64,000 bases of DNA, from positions 1 to 64,000 of the forward strand of contig NZ_JADKPR010000025.1 in assembly GCF_015351475.1 (NCBI RefSeq), given 5' to 3'. Every line of letters starts with the position of its first letter. Within the stretch, counting starts at the first letter, position 1. The translations under genes were made by a program, and so were the position numbers. Shown here piece after piece: positions 1 through 7,460 of the stretch. This DNA is from Flavobacterium sp. HJJ. Lineage in GTDB: Bacteria > Bacteroidota > Bacteroidia > Flavobacteriales > Flavobacteriaceae. Under the pieces are notes generated by a model, which worked only from the letters and a program-made list of their open reading frames with translations, was not told where the DNA came from and did no database searches.

Positions 1-1
1 T

Positions 2-142
2 AAAATTTGTCTTTTTGTATTGACAAAACAATTAAATACTGAATATCAAGTTTTTAATCCAAATAAAACAAAGAGAGAATTCAGCTTTAAGTTTAAACTA
101 GTTCCTTTACTAAATTATAAATTCGGAAAAGGAGAATTTTAA
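2..142 (+). CDS. C-terminal fragment of a probable outer-membrane protein (partial)
   Basis: Only the last 46 codons and the TAA stop are inside the window; the gene begins off the left edge. The frame is open from base 2 to the stop at 140-142. The end of the protein, LLNYKFGKGEF, has alternating hydrophobic and polar residues and a terminal phenylalanine, as outer-membrane beta-barrels of Bacteroidota usually do. It converges on the metal-regulator gene with only two bases between the stop codons. The family cannot be named from so short a piece, and a chance open frame is possible. Confidence 0.4.
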   Translation, partial: KICLFVLTKQLNTEYQVFNPNKTKREFSFKFKLVPLLNYKFGKGEF

Positions 143-144
143 AT

Positions 145-798
145 CTAAAGCATTTTTACAAAGAGATTGCTTGCTATTTTATTCGAAATCACCAGTTCGG
201 TATCATTGATTTTAATTTTCAATGATAAATCAAAGGTTTCCTTGGCAAGAACTTCAATTTTAGTTCCTAATCCTATCTGCTGTTTGTCGAGATATTTCAA
301 GAAATCAGAGGAATTGTCCTTTACCCCTACACATATCCCTGTTTGATTAGACAATAATTCAGACAACAGTTGTTTTTCAATGGCTATAATTCTTCCCTGT
401 GCATCAGGGATTGGGTCACCGTGCGGATCTTCTGTTGGATTTCCCAGAAAATCATCAAGCTTATTAATGAGCTGTTCTGATTTAATATGTTCTAGCTGTT
501 CAGCTATGTCATGCACTTCATCCCAGGAAAAATTTAGCTTTTCAACCAAAAAAACTTCCCATAAACGATGTTTCCGCACAATCATTTTGGCCGCAAGCTT
601 TCCATTTTCGGTTAATGAAACTCCTTGGTATTTTTTATAATTCACCAAATCTTTTTCGGCCAGTTTCTTAAGCATATCTGTTACTGAAGAGGCTTTGGTT
701 TCCATCATTTCAGCAATGGCATTGGTACTTACTTCACTATCAAAATTAGCGGTAAGATGGTATATTGATTTTAAGTAATTTTCTTCGGAGAAAGTCAT
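145..798 (-). CDS. mntR: MntR/DtxR-family metal-dependent transcriptional repressor
   Basis: Dimeric repressor expected to bind DNA when loaded with Mn2+ or Fe2+. The 217-residue protein has an N-terminal winged helix (about 1-65, recognition helix near SSVTDMLKKL), a dimerisation and metal-binding domain (about 70-140) and a C-terminal FeoA/SH3-like domain (about 150-217). Visible ligand candidates are H77, E100, E103 and H104. A Glu stands where DtxR has its key Cys, which is the MntR-like arrangement and points to manganese. The N-terminal Asp/Glu ligands of Bacillus MntR are Asn7 and Lys10 here, so the second metal site probably differs. It lies just downstream of the NRAMP transporter on the same strand, about 45 bp away, and probably controls it and the divergent TonB receptor. 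Confidence 0.88.
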   Translation of the reverse strand: MTFSEENYLKSIYHLTANFDSEVSTNAIAEMMETKASSVTDMLKKLAEKDLVNYKKYQGVSLTENGKLAAKMIVRKHRLWEVFLVEKLNFSWDEVHDIAEQLEHIKSEQLINKLDDFLGNPTEDPHGDPIPDAQGRIIAIEKQLLSELLSNQTGICVGVKDNSSDFLKYLDKQQIGLGTKIEVLAKETFDLSLKIKINDTELVISNKIASNLFVKML

Positions 799-844
799 TT
801 TGATTGATGATTTAAAAATTATTATTCCAAAATCTTAATTCTTT

Positions 845-2716
845 TTATTTTTTTACAATCAGCAAAGGTATTACTATTTTATGTCTCAAACGGTCAACAG
901 TGGTTCCAAAAAGCAAATCCTTCACCCCTGTATGTCCATGAGTACCCATAATCAAAATATCAAAAGTTCCTTTATTAACAAGCTTCGGAATAACTTTGGT
1001 TGGTTTCCCAAAACCTAACAGCGTTTTTACCTGAAAACCTTTTTCGCGGAACATAGATTTGTATTCTAGCAGTAAGGTTTCGTCTATGGTCGTTTCATGA
1101 TCGTCAATCTGTTTGCCGTACATCATCGCCCCAACCGATTCAACCACATGAATCAAAGTATATTTTGCATCTTTGCCACCCATCTTGAAAGCATAGTTAA
1201 GCGCATTTTCATCGGCAAAAGAAAAGTCAACGGTAATAGCTATATTCTTATTATCCTGAACTGGAAATTCTTCAAATTTCAAATTCATATTATGTGGTGA
1301 ATGATTTTCGATATTCAGTCTAGCTTTAGAAAAGAAAGGCTTTATGACAATATAAAGCAATAAAATCAAAAAGCTAAAAGCCAAAGGAACAACAGTAAAC
1401 CAAAGAACAGCCGGATTATCTGAGGTTTCCAGCCAGCCTTGAATTTCAGAAAAAACCAATTTGGCATTAAGCGAAACAATTATCACTGCAATTAACCAAG
1501 CTGTGATTTGAGTCAGTTTACCAATATGAAATCCCTTCATTTTGGACTTATCACTCACAAAATGAATCAGCGGTATAATCGCAAAGCCCAGCTGAAGACT
1601 CAAAATAACCTGACTCAGCACCAAAAGTTTTCCTGTAACGCTTTCACCATAAATCAAAATAACCACTACCGCGGGCACAATCGCAATCAAACGGGTCAAA
1701 ATACGGCGCACCCAAGGCTGGATTCTTAAATTAAGATAGCCTTCCATAACAATCTGTCCAGCCAATGTTCCTGTTACCGTAGAACTCTGCCCGGCAGCAA
1801 TCAAGGCAACGGCAAACAAAACAGGTGCCCATTTTGTTCCCAGCAAAGGCTGCAGAAAACGATAAGCATCCTGAATTTCGGCAACTTCATGCATTCCATG
1901 TTTGTAAAAAGTGGCTGCAGCCAAAATTAAAATAGCTGCATTTACAAAAAATGCCAGATTCAAAGCGATAGTAGAATCAATGAAATTGTATTTCAAGGCC
2001 TGCTTGATTCCTGCATCGGTACGGCTGAATTTTCGGGTCTGTACCAATGACGAATGCAGATACAGATTATGAGGCATTACCGTTGCTCCAATAATACCAA
2101 TTGCAATATAAAGCGCCGATTCATTTGGCAGCGAAGGAATCAATCCATAAAGCACCTTATCTATTTCGGGCTGGGCAAATACCATTTCGAATATAAATGA
2201 CAATCCTATAATCATTACCAATGCAATGATAAAAGCTTCCATTTTCCGTATTCCTTTATTGATCAGAAAAAGCAGCAGAAAAGTATCCAGAACTGTAATC
2301 AATACTGCTTCTATCAGCGGAATCCCAAATAATAAATTAATCCCGATCGCCATCCCCAAAACTTCTGCCAGATCACAGGCTGCAATGGCAATTTCAGCCA
2401 AAAAATAAAGTATATAGTTGATAAAAGGAGAATAAGTTTCCCTGGAGGCTTGTGCCAAATCGCGCTGAGTTACAATTCCGAGACGTGCACTTAAACTTTG
2501 CAAAAGCAATGCCATTAAATTACTCATCAGTAAAACCCACAATAAGGAATATCCAAACTGGCTTCCGCCAGCAATATCGGTCGCCCAGTTACCGGGGTCC
2601 ATGTATCCAACGCTTACTAAATAGGCCGGACCAAAAAAGGCCAATATTTTTTTGAAAACTGTTTTTTTATTCTGGGTTGACACCGATTGGTGTACTTCTT
2701 CAAGAGACTTGGACAT
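845..2716 (-). CDS. mntH: NRAMP-family Mn2+/Fe2+ transporter with C-terminal UspA domain
   Basis: Proton-coupled divalent-metal importer of the inner membrane. The signature DPGN is at about residues 40-43 in TM1, and MPHN occurs in TM6 (GATVMPHNLYLHSS); these supply the metal ligands in the NRAMP family. About eleven hydrophobic segments follow. From about residue 485 to the end there is a universal-stress-protein domain with an ATP-binding-type motif (GTHGHTG then FGTTVDRL). Plain MntH is about 410-450 residues, so this is a genuine fusion. I chose the ATG at 2716 over an upstream TTG at 2737 because the TTG lies inside the predicted -7 promoter element. The repressor gene follows on the same strand. 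Confidence 0.9.
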   Translation of the reverse strand: MSKSLEEVHQSVSTQNKKTVFKKILAFFGPAYLVSVGYMDPGNWATDIAGGSQFGYSLLWVLLMSNLMALLLQSLSARLGIVTQRDLAQASRETYSPFINYILYFLAEIAIAACDLAEVLGMAIGINLLFGIPLIEAVLITVLDTFLLLFLINKGIRKMEAFIIALVMIIGLSFIFEMVFAQPEIDKVLYGLIPSLPNESALYIAIGIIGATVMPHNLYLHSSLVQTRKFSRTDAGIKQALKYNFIDSTIALNLAFFVNAAILILAAATFYKHGMHEVAEIQDAYRFLQPLLGTKWAPVLFAVALIAAGQSSTVTGTLAGQIVMEGYLNLRIQPWVRRILTRLIAIVPAVVVILIYGESVTGKLLVLSQVILSLQLGFAIIPLIHFVSDKSKMKGFHIGKLTQITAWLIAVIIVSLNAKLVFSEIQGWLETSDNPAVLWFTVVPLAFSFLILLLYIVIKPFFSKARLNIENHSPHNMNLKFEEFPVQDNKNIAITVDFSFADENALNYAFKMGGKDAKYTLIHVVESVGAMMYGKQIDDHETTIDETLLLEYKSMFREKGFQVKTLLGFGKPTKVIPKLVNKGTFDILIMGTHGHTGVKDLLFGTTVDRLRHKIVIPLLIVKK

Positions 2717-2734
2717 TTTTAATCTTTTAATAAA

Positions 2735-2762
2735 CAAATATATAAAAATAACTTTACACCAA
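2735..2762 (-). promoter_or_regulatory. Bacteroidota-type promoter of the NRAMP gene
   Basis: On the minus strand TTG (2760-2762) is followed after exactly 17 bases by TATATTTG (2735-2742), matching the TTG-N17-23-TAnnTTTG consensus known for Flavobacterium. It sits about 20 bases upstream of the chosen NRAMP start codon and is one of the best promoter matches in the window. Confidence 0.65.
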
Positions 2763-2773
2763 TAAAATTATTT

Positions 2774-2791
2774 TTTTAGCTTTGTCTAAAA
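2774..2791 (+). promoter_or_regulatory. TonB-receptor -7 element inside a TTTTAG-N6-CTAAAA palindrome
   Basis: TAGCTTTG (2777-2784) fits the -7 consensus TAnnTTTG for the rightward receptor gene. It is embedded in an inverted repeat with six-base arms TTTTAG (2774-2779) and CTAAAA (2786-2791). A metalloregulator gene is two genes away, so this is a plausible MntR/DtxR operator; the assignment is inference. No clear -33 TTG is visible. Confidence 0.45.
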
Positions 2792-2806
2792 TTTAATTTT
2801 AACAAA

Positions 2807-5083
2807 ATGAAAAAAATATTTTTATTCATCACAACACTTATACTCTCTTCTTCCTATTCACAGGAAAAAATATTAATAACAGGAGTGATAATGCATAAAA
2901 CCAATCCAATTGAAAAAGCTCTCATCGAAATAAACGGAACTCAATACTCAACAGAAACAGACAATCAAGGCATTTATACCTTTCAAAATATTCCAAAAGG
3001 TGATTATAAAATACAAGTAACTGCCACTGGATATAAAACACAGAGAAGAAACTTGTCCATCAAAATGCAGGAACCAGTTCAGCTTGATTTTCAGCTGCAC
3101 CCAGATGAAAACGAACTCAACGAAGTCGTAGTTTCAGGAACTTTAAAACCCATAAAAAGACTCGAAAGCGCAGTTCCTGTCGAAGTATTCACTCCAGTTT
3201 TCTTCAAGAAAAACCCAACTCCAAGTATTTATGAAGCCCTGCAGAATGTAAACGGAGTCCGGCCACAGCTCAACTGCGGCGTCTGCAATACGGGTGACAT
3301 CCACATCAACGGACTGGAAGGCCCTTATACATCGGTAATGATTGATGGAATGCCTATTGTCAGCAGTTTGTCCACAGTTTATGGATTATCAGGAATTCCA
3401 AATTCATTGGTCGAAAGAATCGAAATCGTAAAAGGTCCAGCTTCTTCTCTGTATGGAAGTGAAGCCGTGGGCGGATTGATCAACATTATTACCAAAAACC
3501 CAAATAATGCTCCGCAGTTTTCTGCCGATGTATTTACAACGGCTTGGCTGGAAACTAATGCCGATTTAGGAATGAAATTTAATATTAAAGAAAAAACCTC
3601 ATCCCTGTTAGGAATCAATTATTACAATTACGGACAGACTATTGACAATGATAACGATGGATTTACCGATGTAACAGCACAGAATAGAATTTCGGTTTTT
3701 AACAAATGGAATTTTAGCCGTACGCAGAACAGATTATTTACTGTTGCTGTCCGAGGAATGTATGAAGACCGCTGGGGAGGCGATGTCCGCTGGGAGAAAA
3801 AATACCGCGGCGGTGATGAAATTTACGGCGAAAGCATTTACACCAAACGAGGCGAACTTTTAGGAAGTTATCAATTACCTGCAACCGAAAAACTAATGCT
3901 TTCCTTTTCGGGAACGATGCATTTTCAGGACAGCCGTTATGGAACGACTTCCTATATTGCGAATCAAAAAATTGGTTTTCTGCAGCTGACTTGGGACAAG
4001 AAAATCCAAAATAGTGATTTACTTGCCGGAATCGCTTCACGTTATACTTATTATGATGACAACACAGCGGCGACAGCAATTTTAAGTGAAAACAATCCCG
4101 AAAAAACATGGCTTCCAGGGATTTTTCTTCAGGATGAAATCTCTTTCAGCGAGAAACACAAAATACTGCTTGGCATACGATACGATTACAACTCCATTCA
4201 TGGAAACATTTTTACCCCGCGCTTTGCTTATAAATTAAAGATTAATGATAACAATATTGTGCGTTTCAATGCCGGAACCGGTTTTAGAGTAGTCAATTTA
4301 TTTACCGAAGATCACGCCGCCCTCACAGGATCACGCGAGGTGGTAATTACCGAAGATTTAGATCCGGAAAAATCTGTTAATGCCAATTTGAATTACATCA
4401 AAAAAATATACTTTCCAAACGGAACATTTTTAGGGATTGAAACCACCGCCTTTTACACCCGTTTCAGCAACAAAATTGTATCGGATTATGAAACCGATCC
4501 AAACAAAATCATTTACCATAATATTGACGGATATGCATTGAGCCAGGGAATCAGCTGTAATGCGGACATCAATTTTACCAACGGATTGAAATTCATTTTA
4601 GGCGCAACGTATATGGATGTTTCCAATGTAGAAAACGGAATCAAAACAAGGCCTTATTTGACCGAAAATTTCACGGCAACCTGGAGCATTTCGTACAAAA
4701 TTAATCCGATAAAGCTCTCCATTGATTACACCGGAAACTGTTACAGCCCAATGAAACTGCCATTATTAAGCGACACTGATCCCAGAAGCCCTGACTCTCC
4801 TTGGTACAGCTTACAAAACATACAGTTTACCTATGCCGGATGGAAAAATTTTGAGTTGTACGCCGGAATCAAAAACCTGCTTAACTTTACTCCTAAGCAA
4901 AATAATCCGTTCCTGATTTCCAGAACAGAAGATCCCTTTGATAAAAATGTACAATACGATTCTAACGGAAAAGTATTGGTAACTCCCAATAATCCCTATG
5001 GTTTAACATTCGACACTACTTATGTTTACGGCTCGAATCAAGGAATCAGAGGTTTCTTTGGGCTTCGTTATAATTTGTTTTAA
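2807..5083 (+). CDS. TonB-dependent outer-membrane receptor with carboxypeptidase-regulatory-like domain
   Basis: Outer-membrane active transporter of 758 residues. Order: signal peptide (1-18, ending SYSQ), CarboxypepD_reg-like beta-sandwich (about 23-105), plug domain (about 115-235, with DGMPIV and RIEIVKGPASSLYGSEA), and a C-terminal barrel ending in a beta-strand and Phe. The plug contains LNCGVCNTGDIHINGLEGPY; its two close cysteines are unusual for a plug and could bind metal or form a disulfide. It is divergent from the NRAMP gene, and a thioredoxin gene starts at the base after its stop. The substrate is most likely a manganese or iron species judging from context; the sequence alone does not prove this. 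Confidence 0.88.
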   Translation: MKKIFLFITTLILSSSYSQEKILITGVIMHKTNPIEKALIEINGTQYSTETDNQGIYTFQNIPKGDYKIQVTATGYKTQRRNLSIKMQEPVQLDFQLHPDENELNEVVVSGTLKPIKRLESAVPVEVFTPVFFKKNPTPSIYEALQNVNGVRPQLNCGVCNTGDIHINGLEGPYTSVMIDGMPIVSSLSTVYGLSGIPNSLVERIEIVKGPASSLYGSEAVGGLINIITKNPNNAPQFSADVFTTAWLETNADLGMKFNIKEKTSSLLGINYYNYGQTIDNDNDGFTDVTAQNRISVFNKWNFSRTQNRLFTVAVRGMYEDRWGGDVRWEKKYRGGDEIYGESIYTKRGELLGSYQLPATEKLMLSFSGTMHFQDSRYGTTSYIANQKIGFLQLTWDKKIQNSDLLAGIASRYTYYDDNTAATAILSENNPEKTWLPGIFLQDEISFSEKHKILLGIRYDYNSIHGNIFTPRFAYKLKINDNNIVRFNAGTGFRVVNLFTEDHAALTGSREVVITEDLDPEKSVNANLNYIKKIYFPNGTFLGIETTAFYTRFSNKIVSDYETDPNKIIYHNIDGYALSQGISCNADINFTNGLKFILGATYMDVSNVENGIKTRPYLTENFTATWSISYKINPIKLSIDYTGNCYSPMKLPLLSDTDPRSPDSPWYSLQNIQFTYAGWKNFELYAGIKNLLNFTPKQNNPFLISRTEDPFDKNVQYDSNGKVLVTPNNPYGLTFDTTYVYGSNQGIRGFFGLRYNLF

Positions 5084-5548
5084 ATGAAAAAAGTACTTTA
5101 CATATTATTAATTTTCTTCTGTACAATGCCATCTGGTTTTGCCCAGTTGAAAATCCATACTTTCGAAGAAATCGAAAAATTATCCAAGGAAAAACCCAAA
5201 CCAATTGTAGTTTTCATTCATACCTCTTGGTGTAATTACTGCAGAATGATGGAAAACTCCACTTTCAAGAACCCCGAAATCATTCAGCTTTTAAACTCAA
5301 ATTTCTATTTCATTTCGTTGGATGCCGAAAGCAGGAATGATATTCAATTCAATAATCATACTTTCAAATTCAAGCCAAAAGGTCCGAATACTGGAATTCA
5401 CGAACTCGCCACTGCCTTGGCCGAAATTGATTCCCAAGTAGTTTATCCAGCGTTTACTATTCTGCAGGATGATTATTCCGTTGTATTTCAAAAGCACTCT
5501 TTTTTGAATACCAAAGAATTAGTCGCTATTCTGGAAAAGACCAAATAA
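5084..5548 (+). CDS. Periplasmic thioredoxin-fold protein
   Basis: Predicted exported thioredoxin-like protein of 154 residues with a signal peptide ending near GFAQ (residue 20-21). The redox motif W-C-N-Y-C is at C50-C53 and a cis-Pro equivalent appears in VYPAFTIL. It begins immediately after the receptor stop codon with no intergenic base, so the two are surely cotranscribed and probably translationally coupled. A likely role is thiol reduction of the receptor's paired plug cysteines or of a metal complex, but that is inference. Confidence 0.82.
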   Translation: MKKVLYILLIFFCTMPSGFAQLKIHTFEEIEKLSKEKPKPIVVFIHTSWCNYCRMMENSTFKNPEIIQLLNSNFYFISLDAESRNDIQFNNHTFKFKPKGPNTGIHELATALAEIDSQVVYPAFTILQDDYSVVFQKHSFLNTKELVAILEKTK

Positions 5549-5646
5549 TTCCTTTTTAAAAAAAGTTCTCAAAATCAGCACAAAACATCTTATAAAACTA
5601 TAACAAAACTTTATAATTCAAACCCCTATCTTGATTTGAAACTTTG

Positions 5647-5654
5647 TAACTTTG
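5647..5654 (+). promoter_or_regulatory. -7 promoter element of the bacilliredoxin gene
   Basis: TAACTTTG matches TAnnTTTG and lies 32 bases before the ATG at 5687. No convincing -33 TTG is present at 17-23 bases upstream, so this is a half-match. It supports the downstream ATG as the true start, because a longer reading frame from 5636 would begin upstream of this element. Confidence 0.45.
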
Positions 5655-5686
5655 CAGTTCTAAAAGTTAAACTTAAAATAAAAAAT

Positions 5687-6097
5687 ATGTATCCAGAAGA
5701 AATGGTAAGACCAATGCAGGCTGAATTGACAACTGCTGGTTTTCAAGATTTACATAGTGCTGACGAAGTTAATAATGCAATTAAATCAGAAGGCACCACA
5801 TTTGTAGTAGTAAATTCTGTTTGTGGCTGTGCAGCAAGAAATGCACGTCCGGGAGCAATTATGAGTTTAGAAGGCTCAAAAAAACCAGATCATTTAATCA
5901 CCGTTTTTGCTGGTGTTGATAAAGATGCAGTAAATGCCGCAAGAGAGCACATGTTCCCTTTTCCTCCATCATCTCCAAGTATTGCTTTGTTCAAAAATGG
6001 TGAATTGGTTCACATGCTGGAGCGTCACCATATTGAAGGACGTCCTGCAGAAACTATTGCAGAAAACTTAAAAGATGCTTTCAACGAATTCTGCTAA
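5687..6097 (+). CDS. Bacilliredoxin, BrxA/BrxB (YphP/YqiW) family
   Basis: Cytosolic thiol-disulfide protein of 136 residues; in Firmicutes the family removes bacillithiol from protein thiols. The diagnostic Cys-Gly-Cys motif is at C46-G47-C48 (NSVCGCAARNARPG), and the N-terminal MYPEEMVRPM is typical of the family. The frame extends 17 codons further upstream, but the family start is the ATG at 5687, which also lies downstream of the predicted promoter. It is followed by its own terminator, so it is probably monocistronic. Some Bacteroidota make bacillithiol, consistent with the gene. Confidence 0.92.
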   Translation: MYPEEMVRPMQAELTTAGFQDLHSADEVNNAIKSEGTTFVVVNSVCGCAARNARPGAIMSLEGSKKPDHLITVFAGVDKDAVNAAREHMFPFPPSSPSIALFKNGELVHMLERHHIEGRPAETIAENLKDAFNEFC

Positions 6098-6121
6098 GCA
6101 TAAATAAATTATACTATTTAA

Positions 6122-6150
6122 AAAATCCGGCAATTGCTGGATTTTTTTTT
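6122..6150 (+). terminator. Intrinsic terminator after the bacilliredoxin gene
   Basis: AATCCGG (6124-6130), a six-base loop and CTGGATT (6137-6143) form a 7-bp stem with one G-T pair, followed by a long T tract. It begins about 25 bases after the stop codon. Confidence 0.75.
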
Positions 6151-6488
6151 TCGTTTCCATACCTATCAGGACTATGCAAAATGAGTTTCCAAATACAGTT
6201 TCTTATAATCACTTTTTAGAATTAATACAAAGTGTTCGCAGCTGCCCTTTGATTACCCAGCATACAAAAAATTATCGCAGATTAAAAGCACTATTGACAA
6301 ATCGCAATTAATCAGTTGAATTTCTTAAGGCTCTGCCTCGGAGTAATTCATTATTAAAAACAATACCTGTAATTATTTTTTCATTAAATTAGTTCATTAA
6401 TAATTCATTAAATTTTTTGGTACAAAAAAGATTCTTTTCTTTTTACAGACAACTAACAGCCTTTTCAGTAATATTAAATTTCGGGATT
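6151..6488. other. Intergenic gap without a recognised gene
   Basis: This AT-rich 338-base stretch precedes the PPK2 gene. No open frame with family character is visible. Around 6347-6412 the word TTCATTA recurs four times within 70 bases, which may be a degenerate repeat or leader. No clear TAnnTTTG promoter was found close to the PPK2 start. Confidence 0.4.
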
Positions 6489-7460
6489 ATGTCAAAATCG
6501 AATAAAAAAGAACCTAATGACTTTGAAGAAAATCTAATTGACTTTAACTCTTTGAGTAAAAAAGAATTAATACAGCGGGCAAAAAAATTCTCCAAGCAGT
6601 ATTGTGTAGGCGATGGTGACAATTTCAAATTAAAAGATTATGAAACCAAAGCCAGTTTCAATCTGGGAGAAGAAGGAAAACCATTGGTAAACCAAACCCT
6701 GCAAATGGGAGTTGATGCCTTGGCAGCCATGCAGGAAGTGCTGTATGCCCAAGATAAATGGTCTTTGCTTCTTGTTTTTCAGGCAATGGATGCCGCGGGC
6801 AAAGACGGGGCCATCAAGCATGTAATGTCTGGGGTGAATCCGCAGGGATGTCAGGTTTTTTCTTTTAAAGCGCCGAGTTCCGAGGATTTGGATCATGATT
6901 TTTTATGGCGGTGCCAAAAACATTTGCCGGAACGAGGCCGCATCGGGATATTCAACCGTTCGTATTATGAGGAAGTACTTGTAGTGCGCGTACATGAACA
7001 AATTTTGAAAAGCCAAAAAATCCCCGAAAAACTGGTCACCAAAGATATTTGGGACGAACGCTTCCATGACATTCGAAACTTCGAAAAATACCTGACCAGA
7101 AACGGAACAATAGTTCTAAAATTTTTTCTGAATGTTTCCAAAAAAGAACAGAAAAAAAGATTTATAGAACGAGTAGACGATCCGGACAAAAATTGGAAAT
7201 TCAGTACCTCCGATGCCAAAGAAAGAGGCTATTGGGACGATTATATGCACGCTTATCAGGAACTGATAAAAAACACTTCCACTAAAAAATCTCCATGGTA
7301 TGTAATCCCTGCCGACAACAAATCCTATGCCCGTATTGCAATAGCATCGGCAATTATCACAGCACTGGAAGAAATGGATTTGGAATACCCAAAAGTTAGT
7401 GCAGAAAAAATAGCCGAATTGAATGCCGTTAAGCAAGCATTATTGGACGAGAATGACTAG
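6489..7460 (+). CDS. PPK2-family polyphosphate:nucleotide phosphotransferase
   Basis: Cytosolic enzyme transferring phosphate between polyphosphate and nucleotides. The 323-residue protein carries the Walker A-like loop DAAGKDGAIKH (about 101-111), a Walker B-region motif FNRSYYEEVLVVRVH, and the lid-side DPDKNWKFS with WDDYMHAYQE, all typical of PPK2. The frame is open 24 codons upstream, but the ATG at 6489 fits the family better. The last eight bases overlap the start of the SulP transporter gene, so the pair is translationally coupled. PPK2 subclass (ADP- or AMP-using) cannot be read by eye. Confidence 0.9.
   Translation: MSKSNKKEPNDFEENLIDFNSLSKKELIQRAKKFSKQYCVGDGDNFKLKDYETKASFNLGEEGKPLVNQTLQMGVDALAAMQEVLYAQDKWSLLLVFQAMDAAGKDGAIKHVMSGVNPQGCQVFSFKAPSSEDLDHDFLWRCQKHLPERGRIGIFNRSYYEEVLVVRVHEQILKSQKIPEKLVTKDIWDERFHDIRNFEKYLTRNGTIVLKFFLNVSKKEQKKRFIERVDDPDKNWKFSTSDAKERGYWDDYMHAYQELIKNTSTKKSPWYVIPADNKSYARIAIASAIITALEEMDLEYPKVSAEKIAELNAVKQALLDEND

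Noticed and set aside
3738..4109. A 123-codon leftward frame inside the TonB-receptor gene
   Set aside because: Lies wholly within a well supported gene on the opposite strand, with no motif of its own.
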